Shown: in pieces, positions 1-8,820 of the stretch
Numbering within the stretch: position 1 is the first letter of the stretch
How the letters are laid out: the number at the start of each line of letters is the position of its first letter
Source: an uncultured Flavobacteriales bacterium
Lineage (GTDB): Bacteria; Bacteroidota; Bacteroidia; Flavobacteriales_D; Crocinitomicaceae
DNA: 64,000 bases
Direction: 5' to 3'
Assembly: GCA_937973685.1 (NCBI GenBank)
Contig: CALJKJ010000043.1
Coordinates: forward strand, 23,400-87,399
Translations under genes and position numbers: made by a program
Notes under the pieces: model-generated
Seen by the model: only the letters and a program-made list of their open reading frames with translations
Told to the model about the DNA's origin: nothing
The model's database searches: none

Positions 1-1674
1 TGTTTTATTCAACAATATTCCAATTTCTTTACTCGAATAACTATTCATAATGAGCGAAAGTACAGTAAGTTCTTTATCAGACAGTTTGTCTTTAAACAGG
101 TTGTTTATTCGTAATTTCTCAAAGGAATAGGCCTCTTTTTGAGAAGCAATAATAGCAAGTTCTGTATAGTTATTGAAAAAGAGATCAACGTCTAATTTTG
201 CTCGTTTTAATTCCGCAGCATCCTCTGGTGAAGTGTTTTTCAATTTGTTATTATTGAAATATGCTTCAATTTGTTTTCGGAGGATAGCAATTTTCCCAAC
301 TGTTTTTAAAATTTCTTCCATGCGCAATTCTTGATTTTTTAGTTTTTGCTGTAAACTAAATTGCATTTCATGAGATGTTTCTAAATTCTTTGATATTTCA
401 ACGATAACATTCGTTTTTGTTTTCTCTTTTCGTTGAAAATAGCTATATAGGTATAAACCTAAAACAAACAAAAACAACGATGAAATGATCAGAAAAAAAT
501 TAAGATACTGTTGGTTTTTAATTTTTAGTTGATTGATTTTTGTTAAATTTTTGAGTTTATCATTTTCTATTTTTAAAGATGTTTTTTCTGTTAATACTTG
601 ATAATCTTTCAATGCAGTTGTAGCATTTTCAGATCTTTTTTTATCCGAAAGCAACATTTTCATAGCTATTGCTTCAGCGTAGCCCTTATAATTCTTGCTT
701 TGTAGTTCAACTTTGCTCAATAAATCATAAAATGCAATTTCACTAGAAATATCGTGAACAGAAAATGCTTCTTTTTTTAATGAAAAAAGTGTTTTTTGAT
801 TTCCAATAATTGATTTATTTACTAATAAATTTGCTTCTTGTAAAAGTATTTTAGTATAAACATATTCGTTATGATAAACAGGTATTTTCCGAGCAAGCAA
901 TTTTTTTAGGCGAGACCTATTTTTAAATTGGCAGAAAAATTCTAATTCCAATTCATCAAGTGTAGTTTTATAAGTTTCAAGCGTTTTTACTAAAAATTCT
1001 GCAGATGAAATATGTTTGTTAAACGTAAGTTCATCATTTTTTATTCCAGCTATTTTTGCTAAGTTAATGTGTACTAAAAAAGAAATGGTTGGCGAAAATT
1101 CCCGATCAACTTTATTGAAAATAATTTCCGCTGAAGCCAAATCGTCTAGTTCCATAAATGCAACCCCAATATTTAGGTAGTTCACCCAATAATTTTGATC
1201 TTTATCTCCAATTGCTTCCATCGCTTTTCGTGCGGAAATAAAATAGTTGATAGCGGATTTCAAATAGCCTTTTCGTAAAAAAATGACGCCAATATTACTG
1301 TTGATTCCCGAGATATTTTTGTATTCATTTGCACATTTTTTATTTTCAAGTGCTTTTTCATACCATGTTAAAGCATTATCAAATTGAGAAATCATGAAAT
1401 AATAATTCCCTAAATCGTAATACACATCAAACTCTTGATTACAATCATTGTTTGCTCGAGTTAAGGAGATTACTTTTTTATAAAGTGGGATTGCGTCTTT
1501 TACATTGTTGTCAATCTTTAAGGTGTGCTTTGCTTTTTTTAATAATACAGTAATTGCTTGACGCGTGTTACTTTTTTTCTCTTTGTTTTCATTTACATTG
1601 GCTTGCGAACAATTGGTTAATATTGACAACAAGCAAATGGAAACGATAAGACGCGTTACTAATTTTGGCATCAT
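1..1674 (-). CDS. Membrane-anchored TPR / LuxR-type HTH regulator (3' end cut by window edge)
   Basis: This reading frame is open for 558 codons and runs off the left edge. It starts with two adjacent ATG codons (1674 or 1671). The N-terminus is a signal or lipoprotein-like segment ending near LTNCS. It is followed by TPR-type helices (YYDLGNYYFMISQFDNALTW and later copies), one transmembrane helix around residues 390-408 (FFLIISSLFLFVLGLYLY), a charged coiled-coil stretch, and at the cut end LSDKELTVLSLIMNSYSSKE, which matches the start of a LuxR/GerE helix-turn-helix. Bacteroidota carry many such TPR-TM-HTH proteins, in which a periplasmic TPR sensor sits on the same chain as the DNA-binding domain. 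Targets are unknown. The lipobox is poor (Asn at -1), so an uncleaved anchor is equally possible. Confidence 0.85.
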   Translation of the reverse strand, partial: MMPKLVTRLIVSICLLSILTNCSQANVNENKEKKSNTRQAITVLLKKAKHTLKIDNNVKDAIPLYKKVISLTRANNDCNQEFDVYYDLGNYYFMISQFDNALTWYEKALENKKCANEYKNISGINSNIGVIFLRKGYLKSAINYFISARKAMEAIGDKDQNYWVNYLNIGVAFMELDDLASAEIIFNKVDREFSPTISFLVHINLAKIAGIKNDELTFNKHISSAEFLVKTLETYKTTLDELELEFFCQFKNRSRLKKLLARKIPVYHNEYVYTKILLQEANLLVNKSIIGNQKTLFSLKKEAFSVHDISSEIAFYDLLSKVELQSKNYKGYAEAIAMKMLLSDKKRSENATTALKDYQVLTEKTSLKIENDKLKNLTKINQLKIKNQQYLNFFLIISSLFLFVLGLYLYSYFQRKEKTKTNVIVEISKNLETSHEMQFSLQQKLKNQELRMEEILKTVGKIAILRKQIEAYFNNNKLKNTSPEDAAELKRAKLDVDLFFNNYTELAIIASQKEAYSFEKLRINNLFKDKLSDKELTVLSLIMNSYSSKEIGILLNKT

Positions 1675-2042
1675 AGATTTTTCATTATGTGGTAAATTTA
1701 CAATGTAATTTTGCATAATATTATAAATAATTAAAATTACGTTACTTTTCACAATTCAAATCCTATTACTGTTTTTTCCAAATACATTTTATCGTTTTGA
1801 GTAGTTACAAAGATTATTTTTAATACAGCATTCTATTCAGACAATTCAATTTTAAGAATTCCTTAATTTAGATAACATGTCATGCAATAAATTTTAAAAT
1901 GTAACATGAATAAAATCGTTGTTAAATTAAATGTCAGTCAATATTAAAACACCAGGTCTAATAATATTGGAAGTTTGTAACATTAATTACAGTTTATCTA
2001 AAAAAGACTGTTTAAATTTGACAAATATTAAATGCATCAATT
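1675..2042. other. 368-bp divergent intergenic region
   Basis: This very AT-rich spacer lies between two divergently transcribed genes. The only element I can name is a TAnnTTTG -7 box near the downstream gene, listed separately. I see no open frame of coding character and no strong hairpin. A promoter for the leftward regulator gene must lie here, but I could not identify its boxes. Confidence 0.5.
2013..2020 (+). promoter_or_regulatory. Bacteroidota -7 promoter box (TAAATTTG)
   Basis: It matches the TAnnTTTG consensus and sits 22 nt before the ATG at 2043. No clear TTG -33 element was found at the usual 19-21 nt distance, so confidence is moderate. Confidence 0.4.
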
Positions 2043-3452
2043 ATGAAAATAGAACAAATTTATACGGGCTGTCTAGCACAAGGAGCATATTATGTTACAA
2101 GTAATAATGAGGCATTTATTATTGACCCGTTACGAGAAATAAATCCTTATTTGGAGCGCATTAAAAATGATGGTGTTCAATTAAAATACATTTTTGAAAC
2201 GCATTTTCATGCTGATTTTGTTTCTGGACATTTGGATTTAAGTCAAGCTACAGGAGCAACAATCGTATATGGTCCTACCGCAAAACCAAGTTTTGAAGCG
2301 CTCATTGCAACCGATGGTCAACTTTTCCAAATTGGAGATATAACTATAAAAGCATTACACACTCCTGGACATACGATGGAAAGTACCACTTACTTACTAA
2401 TCGATAAAAACGGGAAAGAAACAGCACTATTTTCAGGGGACACCTTGTTTTTAGGCGACGTTGGTCGTCCTGATTTAGCACAAAAAGCTGCTGATATGAC
2501 GCAAGATCAATTAGCAGGGTTATTGTACGATAGCTTAATGACTAAAATCATGCCTCTGGCAGATGACATTACTGTTTATCCTGCTCATGGCGCTGGTTCT
2601 GCTTGCGGTAAAAACATGATGAAGGAAACGGTTGATTCGCTTGGCAATCAAAAAAAGATGAATTACGCGTTGAATCAACCAAACAAAGAAGCTTTTATTG
2701 AAGCGGTAACAGATGGTTTATTAGCGCCCCCTCCGTATTTTGGATTCAATGTCGCTATGAATAAAATGGGGTATGACAACTTTGAAAAAGTAAAAGAAAG
2801 AGCAATGAACCCTTTGTCTAGCTCTCAATTTGAAGAATTAGCAACTGCAACAAATGCGCTCATCTTGGATACACGAAACAGTGATTTATTCAAAGACGGT
2901 TTCATACCTCAATCCATCAATATTGGCATCAAAGGTGATTTTGCTCCTTGGGTCGGCGCTTTAATCGGCGATGTCAAACAAGAAATCATGTTAGTTACTG
3001 ATTCTGGGATGGAAGAAGAAGTAATTACCCGTTTGAGTAGAGTGGGTTTTGACCATGTTTTGGGATATTTAGCAGGTGGTTTTGACGCGTGGAAAAACGA
3101 TGGAAAACAAGTTGATACAATTGATCGAATTACAGCTTCAACATTTGCGGAGCGATTTGAGTTAGAAAATTCAGTTGTCATTGATGTGCGAAAAGAAACG
3201 GAATATGCTGCTGAGCATGTTGCAGAGGCATACAGCAAACCACTAGCGGCAATCAATAATTGGATAAATGATATAGATCCAACTCAACACTTTTTTCTTC
3301 ATTGCGCTGGAGGATATCGCAGTATGATTGCTGCAAGTATTTTACAAGCAAGAGGCATTCGAAATTTCACTGAAATAGCAGGAGGTTTTAATGCAATCGC
3401 TCAAACAGCAATCCCAGTAACAGATTTTATTTGTCAAAGCAAAGTGTTTTAA
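2043..3452 (+). CDS. MBL-fold hydrolase with two rhodanese domains (persulfide dioxygenase-like)
   Basis: The protein has 469 residues. The N-terminal metallo-beta-lactamase domain carries THFHADFVSGH (His54, His56, Asp58), His110, GDT at 132-134 and His182, the metal ligands of the ETHE1 / glyoxalase II-like group. Two rhodanese domains follow, at about 265-355 and 370-465. The second has a Cys421 loop (HCAGGYRS). The first has VTDSG in place of a Cys loop and should be inactive. ETHE1-rhodanese fusions oxidise glutathione persulfide or pass on sulfane sulfur, so a cytoplasmic role in sulfide or persulfide detoxification is likely. The exact substrate is not readable from sequence. A terminator follows 28 nt after the stop, so the gene is probably monocistronic. 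Confidence 0.88.
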   Translation: MKIEQIYTGCLAQGAYYVTSNNEAFIIDPLREINPYLERIKNDGVQLKYIFETHFHADFVSGHLDLSQATGATIVYGPTAKPSFEALIATDGQLFQIGDITIKALHTPGHTMESTTYLLIDKNGKETALFSGDTLFLGDVGRPDLAQKAADMTQDQLAGLLYDSLMTKIMPLADDITVYPAHGAGSACGKNMMKETVDSLGNQKKMNYALNQPNKEAFIEAVTDGLLAPPPYFGFNVAMNKMGYDNFEKVKERAMNPLSSSQFEELATATNALILDTRNSDLFKDGFIPQSINIGIKGDFAPWVGALIGDVKQEIMLVTDSGMEEEVITRLSRVGFDHVLGYLAGGFDAWKNDGKQVDTIDRITASTFAERFELENSVVIDVRKETEYAAEHVAEAYSKPLAAINNWINDIDPTQHFFLHCAGGYRSMIAASILQARGIRNFTEIAGGFNAIAQTAIPVTDFICQSKVF

Positions 3453-3480
3453 AATACTTAGAAATCAGGAATGAAATATA

Positions 3481-3504
3481 ACCCAGCAACTAGCTGGGTT
3501 TTTT
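3481..3504 (+). terminator. Rho-independent terminator after the MBL/rhodanese gene
   Basis: A 7-bp G+C-rich stem (acccagc / gctgggt) with a 5-nt loop is followed directly by a run of T. Confidence 0.8.
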
Positions 3505-3536
3505 ATTGAACATATTCACATAATTGTAGATAAATT

Positions 3537-4130
3537 ATGAATCAAGATTTTTGGAATGAACGCTACAGCGAAATAGACTTTGCATACGGTAAACAAGCGA
3601 ACGATTTTGTTGTTGCTCAAGCGTTTCAGCCGGCACGTAAAATTCTCTGTTTGGCAGAGGGAGAAGGAAGAAATGCTGTTTATTTAGCGCAACAGGGGCA
3701 CGATGTAACATGTATCGATTATTCGGAAGCAGGTATTGCGAAAATGAATCATTTGGCAAACGAAAAATGTGTTGAAATAACTACTATTTGCGCTGATTTG
3801 GCAGAAGTTACCCTTGCAGAAAATGAATGGGATGCAATAGTAATTATATTCGGTCATTTTCCGCCTGCTATTCGTCAGCACGTTCATCCACAACTTTACA
3901 AAGCGCTAAAACCAGGTGGTAGATTAATCTTGGAAGCTTATCGAAAAGCTCAAATCGACTACAAAACTGGCGGACCAATGAACCCAAGTATGCTCTATTC
4001 CAAAGAAGAATTAGCAACTGATTTTCAAGCGTTTTCTACCATTGCTATTGAAGAAACGGTACGAGAAGTCAATGAAGGTGCCTTTCACCACGGTCAAGCG
4101 GCAGTCGTTCAAGTGATTGGGCAGAAGTAA
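3537..4130 (+). CDS. Class I SAM-dependent methyltransferase
   Basis: The protein has 197 residues with a Rossmann methyltransferase core. Motif I is LCLAEGEGRNAVYLA (about 38-52), the acidic end of beta-2 is CIDYSEAG, and the post-motif region is GDWDAI-like followed by LKPGGRLILEAY. It resembles the TehB / thiopurine-type group of small cytoplasmic methyltransferases. The AEGEGRN form of motif I is common in this group. The substrate cannot be assigned. The downstream VWA gene starts 98 nt later on the same strand and may be co-transcribed. Confidence 0.82.
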   Translation: MNQDFWNERYSEIDFAYGKQANDFVVAQAFQPARKILCLAEGEGRNAVYLAQQGHDVTCIDYSEAGIAKMNHLANEKCVEITTICADLAEVTLAENEWDAIVIIFGHFPPAIRQHVHPQLYKALKPGGRLILEAYRKAQIDYKTGGPMNPSMLYSKEELATDFQAFSTIAIEETVREVNEGAFHHGQAAVVQVIGQK

Positions 4131-4228
4131 TTGATTTATTTCTTGGTAAAACGTCCTGTTTCAACGGTATGTTTCGCGCGCCTTAAACTTTTTCGTAGTT
4201 TTAGTGTTATACTACAAACACTCATCAC

Positions 4229-5338
4229 ATGCGAAAACCGGGTTATGTATTTACTCCTTATGAAGCGCCTAATCAAACGCCGTTTGAGTATTTATTCGAC
4301 ATATTTAGTGAATTAGTCACGCATACATCAGGTGATGTCGACGAAGCGTTGGATTGGTTAAATGTATTGGACAAAGAATACAAACTTACCTCCGATGAGT
4401 ATACCATGGAAGATTTCATCGAAGACCTCAAGAAAAAAGGTTATTTGCGCGAAGAAATCCAACCAGATGGAAAAGGACAATTGTCCATAACAGCAAAAAC
4501 TGAACGGGTCATTCGCAAAAATGCAATGGACCAAATTTTCGGTAATATCCGTAAAAGTGGTGCAGGTAATCACAAATCCAAAAAAAGCGGTGTCGGAGAT
4601 GAAGCAACGGGTGAATTTCGCGCGTTTCAATTTGGTGATTCCTTCGAAAACATCGCTGTTACTGAAAGTTTGAAGAATGCACAAATAAATAATGGCATTG
4701 GCGAATTTCGATTGACGGAACAAGACTTAGTGATCGAAGACACCCACCACAAATCGCAAATGAGCACCGTGCTGATGATTGACATTAGTCACAGCATGAT
4801 TTTGTACGGTGAAGACCGCATCACGCCAGCTAAAAAAGTTGCCATGGCTCTTGCCGAATTAATCACTACCAGTTATCCCAAAGACACCTTGGACGTGATT
4901 GTGTTTGGTAACGACGCGTGGCCAATAAAAATCAAAGACTTACCTTATTTAAACGTAGGTCCATACCACACCAATACAGTTGCAGGACTTGAATTGGCAA
5001 TGGACATTCTCCGAAGAAAACGAAACACCAACAAACAGATTTTCATGATTACTGACGGGAAGCCAAGTTGTTTGCGTTTGCCAGATGGTCAATACTATAA
5101 AAACAGTAATGGATTTGATCAAATGATCGTTGAAAAATGCTACAACATGGCTGCGCAAGCACGAAAAATGCACATTCCAATAACGACCTTTATGATTGCA
5201 CAAGATCCTTATTTACAGTCTTTTGTAGAACAATTTACACAATCGAACAAAGGAAAAGCTTTTTACACAGGCTTAAAAGGCTTGGGAGAAATGATTTTTC
5301 ACGATTACGAAACGAATAGAAAAAAACGAATTAACTAA
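4229..5338 (+). CDS. VWA-domain protein, partner of the downstream MoxR/ChlI-like ATPase
   Basis: The protein has 369 residues. The N-terminal half is helical and charged with no recognised fold. The C-terminal half is a von Willebrand A domain: the MIDAS motif DxSxS is in MIDISHSMILYG, and the later Asp is in FMITDGKPS. No signal peptide is visible, so it is cytoplasmic. The stop is followed after 4 nt by the AAA+ gene, the classic MoxR-VWA arrangement in which the ATPase remodels targets presented by a metal-binding VWA partner. The role is probably chaperone-like maturation of a protein complex; the client is unknown. The start was chosen because homology-like sequence (MRKPGYVFTPYE) begins there. 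Confidence 0.85.
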   Translation: MRKPGYVFTPYEAPNQTPFEYLFDIFSELVTHTSGDVDEALDWLNVLDKEYKLTSDEYTMEDFIEDLKKKGYLREEIQPDGKGQLSITAKTERVIRKNAMDQIFGNIRKSGAGNHKSKKSGVGDEATGEFRAFQFGDSFENIAVTESLKNAQINNGIGEFRLTEQDLVIEDTHHKSQMSTVLMIDISHSMILYGEDRITPAKKVAMALAELITTSYPKDTLDVIVFGNDAWPIKIKDLPYLNVGPYHTNTVAGLELAMDILRRKRNTNKQIFMITDGKPSCLRLPDGQYYKNSNGFDQMIVEKCYNMAAQARKMHIPITTFMIAQDPYLQSFVEQFTQSNKGKAFYTGLKGLGEMIFHDYETNRKKRIN

Positions 5339-5342
5339 ACAG

Positions 5343-6800
5343 ATGAACAATAGTACGACATTTGGCGCTTTGAAAGCGTCAGGATACCAATCAAAAAGTA
5401 TAAAAACCGAATTGAGAGACAATTTGATTGCAGCACTTCAATCGGGAAAAGAAACGTTTCCAGGAATGCACGGATACGAACAAACGGTTATTCCACAATT
5501 GGAACGGGCTATTTTGTCGAAACACAATATCAACCTATTGGGATTGCGCGGACAAGGGAAAACGCGGATTGCTCGTTTAATGGTAAACCTTTTGGACGAG
5601 TACATTCCATATGTTTCAGGAAGTGAAATGAACGACGACCCTTTTCACCCAATTAGTCGTTACGCAAAAGATTTATTAGCAGAAAAAGGTGATGATACGC
5701 CAATTTCTTGGTTGCATCGTTCTGAAAGGTTCTTTGAAAAATTGGCGACACCCGATGTAACAATTGCAGATTTAATTGGCGACATCGATCCTATAAAAGC
5801 ATCCAATTTGAAATTGAGTTACGCTGACGAACGTGTCATTCATTTTGGTATGATACCACGCGCAAATCGTTGTTTGTTTGTCATCAACGAATTACCCGAT
5901 TTGCAAGCACGTATTCAAGTTGCACTCTTTAATATTCTTGAAGAAGGCGATGTGCAAATTCGCGGGTTTAAATTGCGTTTACCCATGGATGTTCAGTTTG
6001 TCTTTACTGCAAATCCAGAGGACTATACCAATCGTGGAAGCATAGTTACTCCATTAAAAGATAGAATTGGTTCTCAAATTTTGACGCATTATTCAGCAGA
6101 TATTGCAACAGCCAAAAAAATAACCAAACAAGAATCTGAAAAAATGGATAGCCGATCGTGTACGGTTCATGTTCCTGAATTGGCACGAGATATTTTGGAA
6201 CAAATAGCATTCGAAGCACGTGAAAGCGAATACATTGATCACAAAAGCGGAGTAAGTGCACGCATGAGCATAACGGCTTACGAGAATCTAATAAGTACTG
6301 CTGAACGTCGCGCCTTGTTGACCAATGAAACGGAAACAACAGTTCGTTACAGCGATTTAATCGGTATGATTCCTTCGCTAACTGGAAAAATGGAATTGGT
6401 ATACGAAGGAGAACAAGAAGGAACCGCTTTTGTGGCGAATCATTTAATAAGTGAAGCAACAAAAACGCTTTTCCTTCAGTATTTCCCGAAAATTGAGAAG
6501 CTAAAAAAACAAGATCAAGAAACTCCTTACGATGCCGTTTTGAATTGGTTCATCACAGCAGATGCTTTCGAATTACCTGATGAAGCTGATGAAACCACGT
6601 ACACTTCAGCTTTGCTCTCAATCACGCCATTGGTTCAATTACTGAAAAAATACCAATCAAATGTAGCTACTGCTGATATTCCGTTTTTGTTGGAATTTAT
6701 TCTTTGGTCCTTGGTTGAATTGAAGCAATTATCGAAGAAACGCACAGCAGATGGGTTGTCTTTTAATGATGCATTTGATCATTTGTTAAAAGGATTTTGA
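5343..6800 (+). CDS. MoxR / magnesium-chelatase-subunit-I-like AAA+ ATPase
   Basis: The protein has 485 residues. Walker A is GLRGQGKT (67-74) and Walker B is LFVINELPDL. The ILEEGDVQIRGF segment and FVFTANPEDYTNRG sensor-type stretch are characteristic of the MoxR/ChlI clade. The enzyme hydrolyses ATP in a hexameric ring and works on or with the VWA protein encoded 4 nt upstream. About 160 C-terminal residues after the lid are helical and specific to this subgroup. There are no chlorophyll or cobalamin synthesis genes here, so a true magnesium or cobalt chelatase function is unlikely. Confidence 0.88.
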   Translation: MNNSTTFGALKASGYQSKSIKTELRDNLIAALQSGKETFPGMHGYEQTVIPQLERAILSKHNINLLGLRGQGKTRIARLMVNLLDEYIPYVSGSEMNDDPFHPISRYAKDLLAEKGDDTPISWLHRSERFFEKLATPDVTIADLIGDIDPIKASNLKLSYADERVIHFGMIPRANRCLFVINELPDLQARIQVALFNILEEGDVQIRGFKLRLPMDVQFVFTANPEDYTNRGSIVTPLKDRIGSQILTHYSADIATAKKITKQESEKMDSRSCTVHVPELARDILEQIAFEARESEYIDHKSGVSARMSITAYENLISTAERRALLTNETETTVRYSDLIGMIPSLTGKMELVYEGEQEGTAFVANHLISEATKTLFLQYFPKIEKLKKQDQETPYDAVLNWFITADAFELPDEADETTYTSALLSITPLVQLLKKYQSNVATADIPFLLEFILWSLVELKQLSKKRTADGLSFNDAFDHLLKGF

Positions 6801-6830
6801 TAGAGAGCGAAAAAAAGGTGAAGAAAACAA

Positions 6831-6875
6831 AAAACCCGGCACTTTAGTGCTGGGTTTTTTTTGTGACTTTGGAGG
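6831..6875. repeat. Copy of the tRNA-Arg 3' end plus terminator (distal repeat)
   Basis: This 45-nt stretch aligns base for base with 10561-10605 with about five mismatches. It contains the hairpin aacccggcac / gtgctgggtt and, beyond it, tgactttggagg, which corresponds to the last 12 nt of tRNA-Arg (10594-10605) with two changes. Its hairpin and T run also work as the terminator of the rightward AAA+ gene. See the matching entry at 10561. Confidence 0.6.
6833..6862 (+). terminator. Terminator after the VWA-MoxR pair
   Basis: A roughly 10-bp stem (aacccggcac / gtgctgggtt, one G-T pair) with a TTTA loop is followed by eight T residues. It lies 32 nt after the AAA+ stop codon. Confidence 0.8.
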
Positions 6876-7079
6876 TTAAAAACTTAAAAACAGTGTTCAA
6901 TCCCTTTCTTCTTTAAAATTGGCATCAAGATTTTAAAATGAAATAGACCATCTCTGAAACAAGCTTTTCGCATGCCCCATTTTTGTAGGCTATTTTTCAA
7001 TTTTTTCCTTGCAGATGCACAATTTCCCAAAAGGTTTACAGTTCCTATTTTATACTCAATTTCCCTGGTACAAAGGGAA

Positions 7080-8804
7080 TTAATTTTCCGTGTTCTTAAT
7101 AAAATTAGCGTTGTAATAGTGATTGTTTGATTTGATTAATAACTGATAACTTCCATCTTCTAAGAACGAAATATCAACTTGCCCAACCGCACTTTTATCT
7201 TGTTTATAAACTACTTGTCCGATGTTGTTGATAATCCGAATATCAACTAATTCATCAATTTTAGTCAACGTGTATTTCAGTATATTAGTTGTTGGATTTG
7301 GATAAACCATTATACGATTAGTCAATACAAGATTTTCGTTCAACCCAACATATTCAGGTGGTACAACAATAAATTGCCCCATCATACCTGCATCTTCATG
7401 CATTAAAATATGGCAATGGTACATGAAAGGAATTACTGAATCAGCGAAATCTTCGAATTTCGTTACAAACAAAACCGAATCACCGGTTGGAATGAACACA
7501 ACATCTTTTCTACCTCTTTCTCCTTGATGCGGTATACTACCATTTCTATCAAATAAATAGAATTGAACGTCATGAATATGAAAGGGATGTCCAACCATTG
7601 TTTCATTTACCAATTTCCAAACCTCGATATTATTGATTGGGATAACTAAATCAATTCGATCCATGTTAAATGAACTATCATTAAAATAAAATGGCCCATC
7701 CATTACCATCATACTATCTGCTGTGAACCGAATAGTTCGTGTGATATCTGCAGTTGTTGGATCATAAGGTAAATTATTTTCAAGCATTGTTGGAATGAAG
7801 GTAATTGCATCAGTCGTTTGTGCAATAACATTAATTTGCAAGATATTAAAATCAATTCCATTCAATGGACTGTCCATAGGAGGACTTCCAGGAGGCATTG
7901 GCATAGTTGGCCCTCCTTGAACGCCCATTGGTAGCTCACTAGCGTAACTCATAAGGTACAGTGTTTGACCTTGTAGACCTGTTAAATTTACAACAATTTC
8001 AGCTCTTTCTCCAGGTGCTAAACGAACTCTTGTTGTATCAAAAGGTAGATTGAGCAACCCCCCATCCGATGCAATTTGTTTAAATGGGAAATTATTAGAA
8101 AGTCCAAAATTAAATGCTCTTTCACCAGATCCGTTCAAAATACGTAAACGAATCATTTGAGCAGGAAAATTTCCATAAACCGAATAACCATTATTTGCTC
8201 GTGCACCATTTACCATTATTGTACTATCCTGCATTCCTAAAGGCATCGCTTGATTGTTTACATCGTATTGCTGACTTTGAACTACTAAAGGGAAATCATC
8301 AACACCGTATTTTCTTGGTAGAGACAATGATGCTTCATTTGGATCGCGAACAATGATAAAGCCAGCAGCACCTTTTATGGCTTGTAATGCTGTTTTCCTG
8401 TGTAGGTGAGGGTGATACCAATAAGTTGCCGCCTTGTCCATCACCGTAAATTGAGGATTCCAAGTATCCCCAGCCATGATTTCAGTATGAGGTCCACCAT
8501 CCCAAATGGAAGGTAAATGAATACCATGCCAATGTACAGTTGTTGTATCATTGATATCATTGGTCACAGTAATATTCATGTTTTGGCCTTGATCAAAAAT
8601 TAGCGTTGGTCCTAAATACTTAAATTGGTTGTAGGCATAAGTGTATGTTTTACTTCCAGTTGGAAAAAATTGAACACTATCCTTATGCATCGTTAATGAA
8701 ATATTCGGTCCCATCAACGTATCGGGAACAACTAATTGAGTCTGGGCTTTTGTACTCAAACACAAAAGCGCCAGACTGATTGATACTATCGTCTTCATAA
8801 ACAT
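7080..8804 (-). CDS. T9SS-exported multicopper oxidase (laccase-like)
   Basis: The protein has 574 residues with an N-terminal signal peptide ending near STKAQT. All four copper-ligand motifs are present: HWHG (91-94), HPHLH (131-135), HPFHIH (407-412) and HCHILMHEDAGM (464-475), giving Cys465 and axial Met475 for the type 1 site. A Met/Pro-rich loop (about 295-313, MPMPPGSPPMDSP) recalls the Met-rich segments of copper-oxidase CueO-type enzymes. The C-terminus is a type A T9SS sorting domain beginning VYPNPTTN, so the enzyme is exported through the outer membrane. It oxidises phenolics, metals or Cu(I) using O2; the substrate is not known. A second ATG two codons in is equally plausible as the start. 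Confidence 0.9.
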   Translation of the reverse strand: MFMKTIVSISLALLCLSTKAQTQLVVPDTLMGPNISLTMHKDSVQFFPTGSKTYTYAYNQFKYLGPTLIFDQGQNMNITVTNDINDTTTVHWHGIHLPSIWDGGPHTEIMAGDTWNPQFTVMDKAATYWYHPHLHRKTALQAIKGAAGFIIVRDPNEASLSLPRKYGVDDFPLVVQSQQYDVNNQAMPLGMQDSTIMVNGARANNGYSVYGNFPAQMIRLRILNGSGERAFNFGLSNNFPFKQIASDGGLLNLPFDTTRVRLAPGERAEIVVNLTGLQGQTLYLMSYASELPMGVQGGPTMPMPPGSPPMDSPLNGIDFNILQINVIAQTTDAITFIPTMLENNLPYDPTTADITRTIRFTADSMMVMDGPFYFNDSSFNMDRIDLVIPINNIEVWKLVNETMVGHPFHIHDVQFYLFDRNGSIPHQGERGRKDVVFIPTGDSVLFVTKFEDFADSVIPFMYHCHILMHEDAGMMGQFIVVPPEYVGLNENLVLTNRIMVYPNPTTNILKYTLTKIDELVDIRIINNIGQVVYKQDKSAVGQVDISFLEDGSYQLLIKSNNHYYNANFIKNTEN

Positions 8805-8820
8805 GTAAATTGGGTATTCT

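Noticed and set aside
2909..3256. 115-residue leftward frame
   Set aside because: It is antisense to the rhodanese domains of a clear gene.
4131..4316. 61-residue frame between the methyltransferase and VWA genes
   Set aside because: It overlaps the true VWA start in another frame and has no family-like sequence.
5343..6800. True magnesium chelatase subunit
   Set aside because: No tetrapyrrole-metal insertion genes are nearby, and the VWA partner arrangement fits MoxR-type chaperones.
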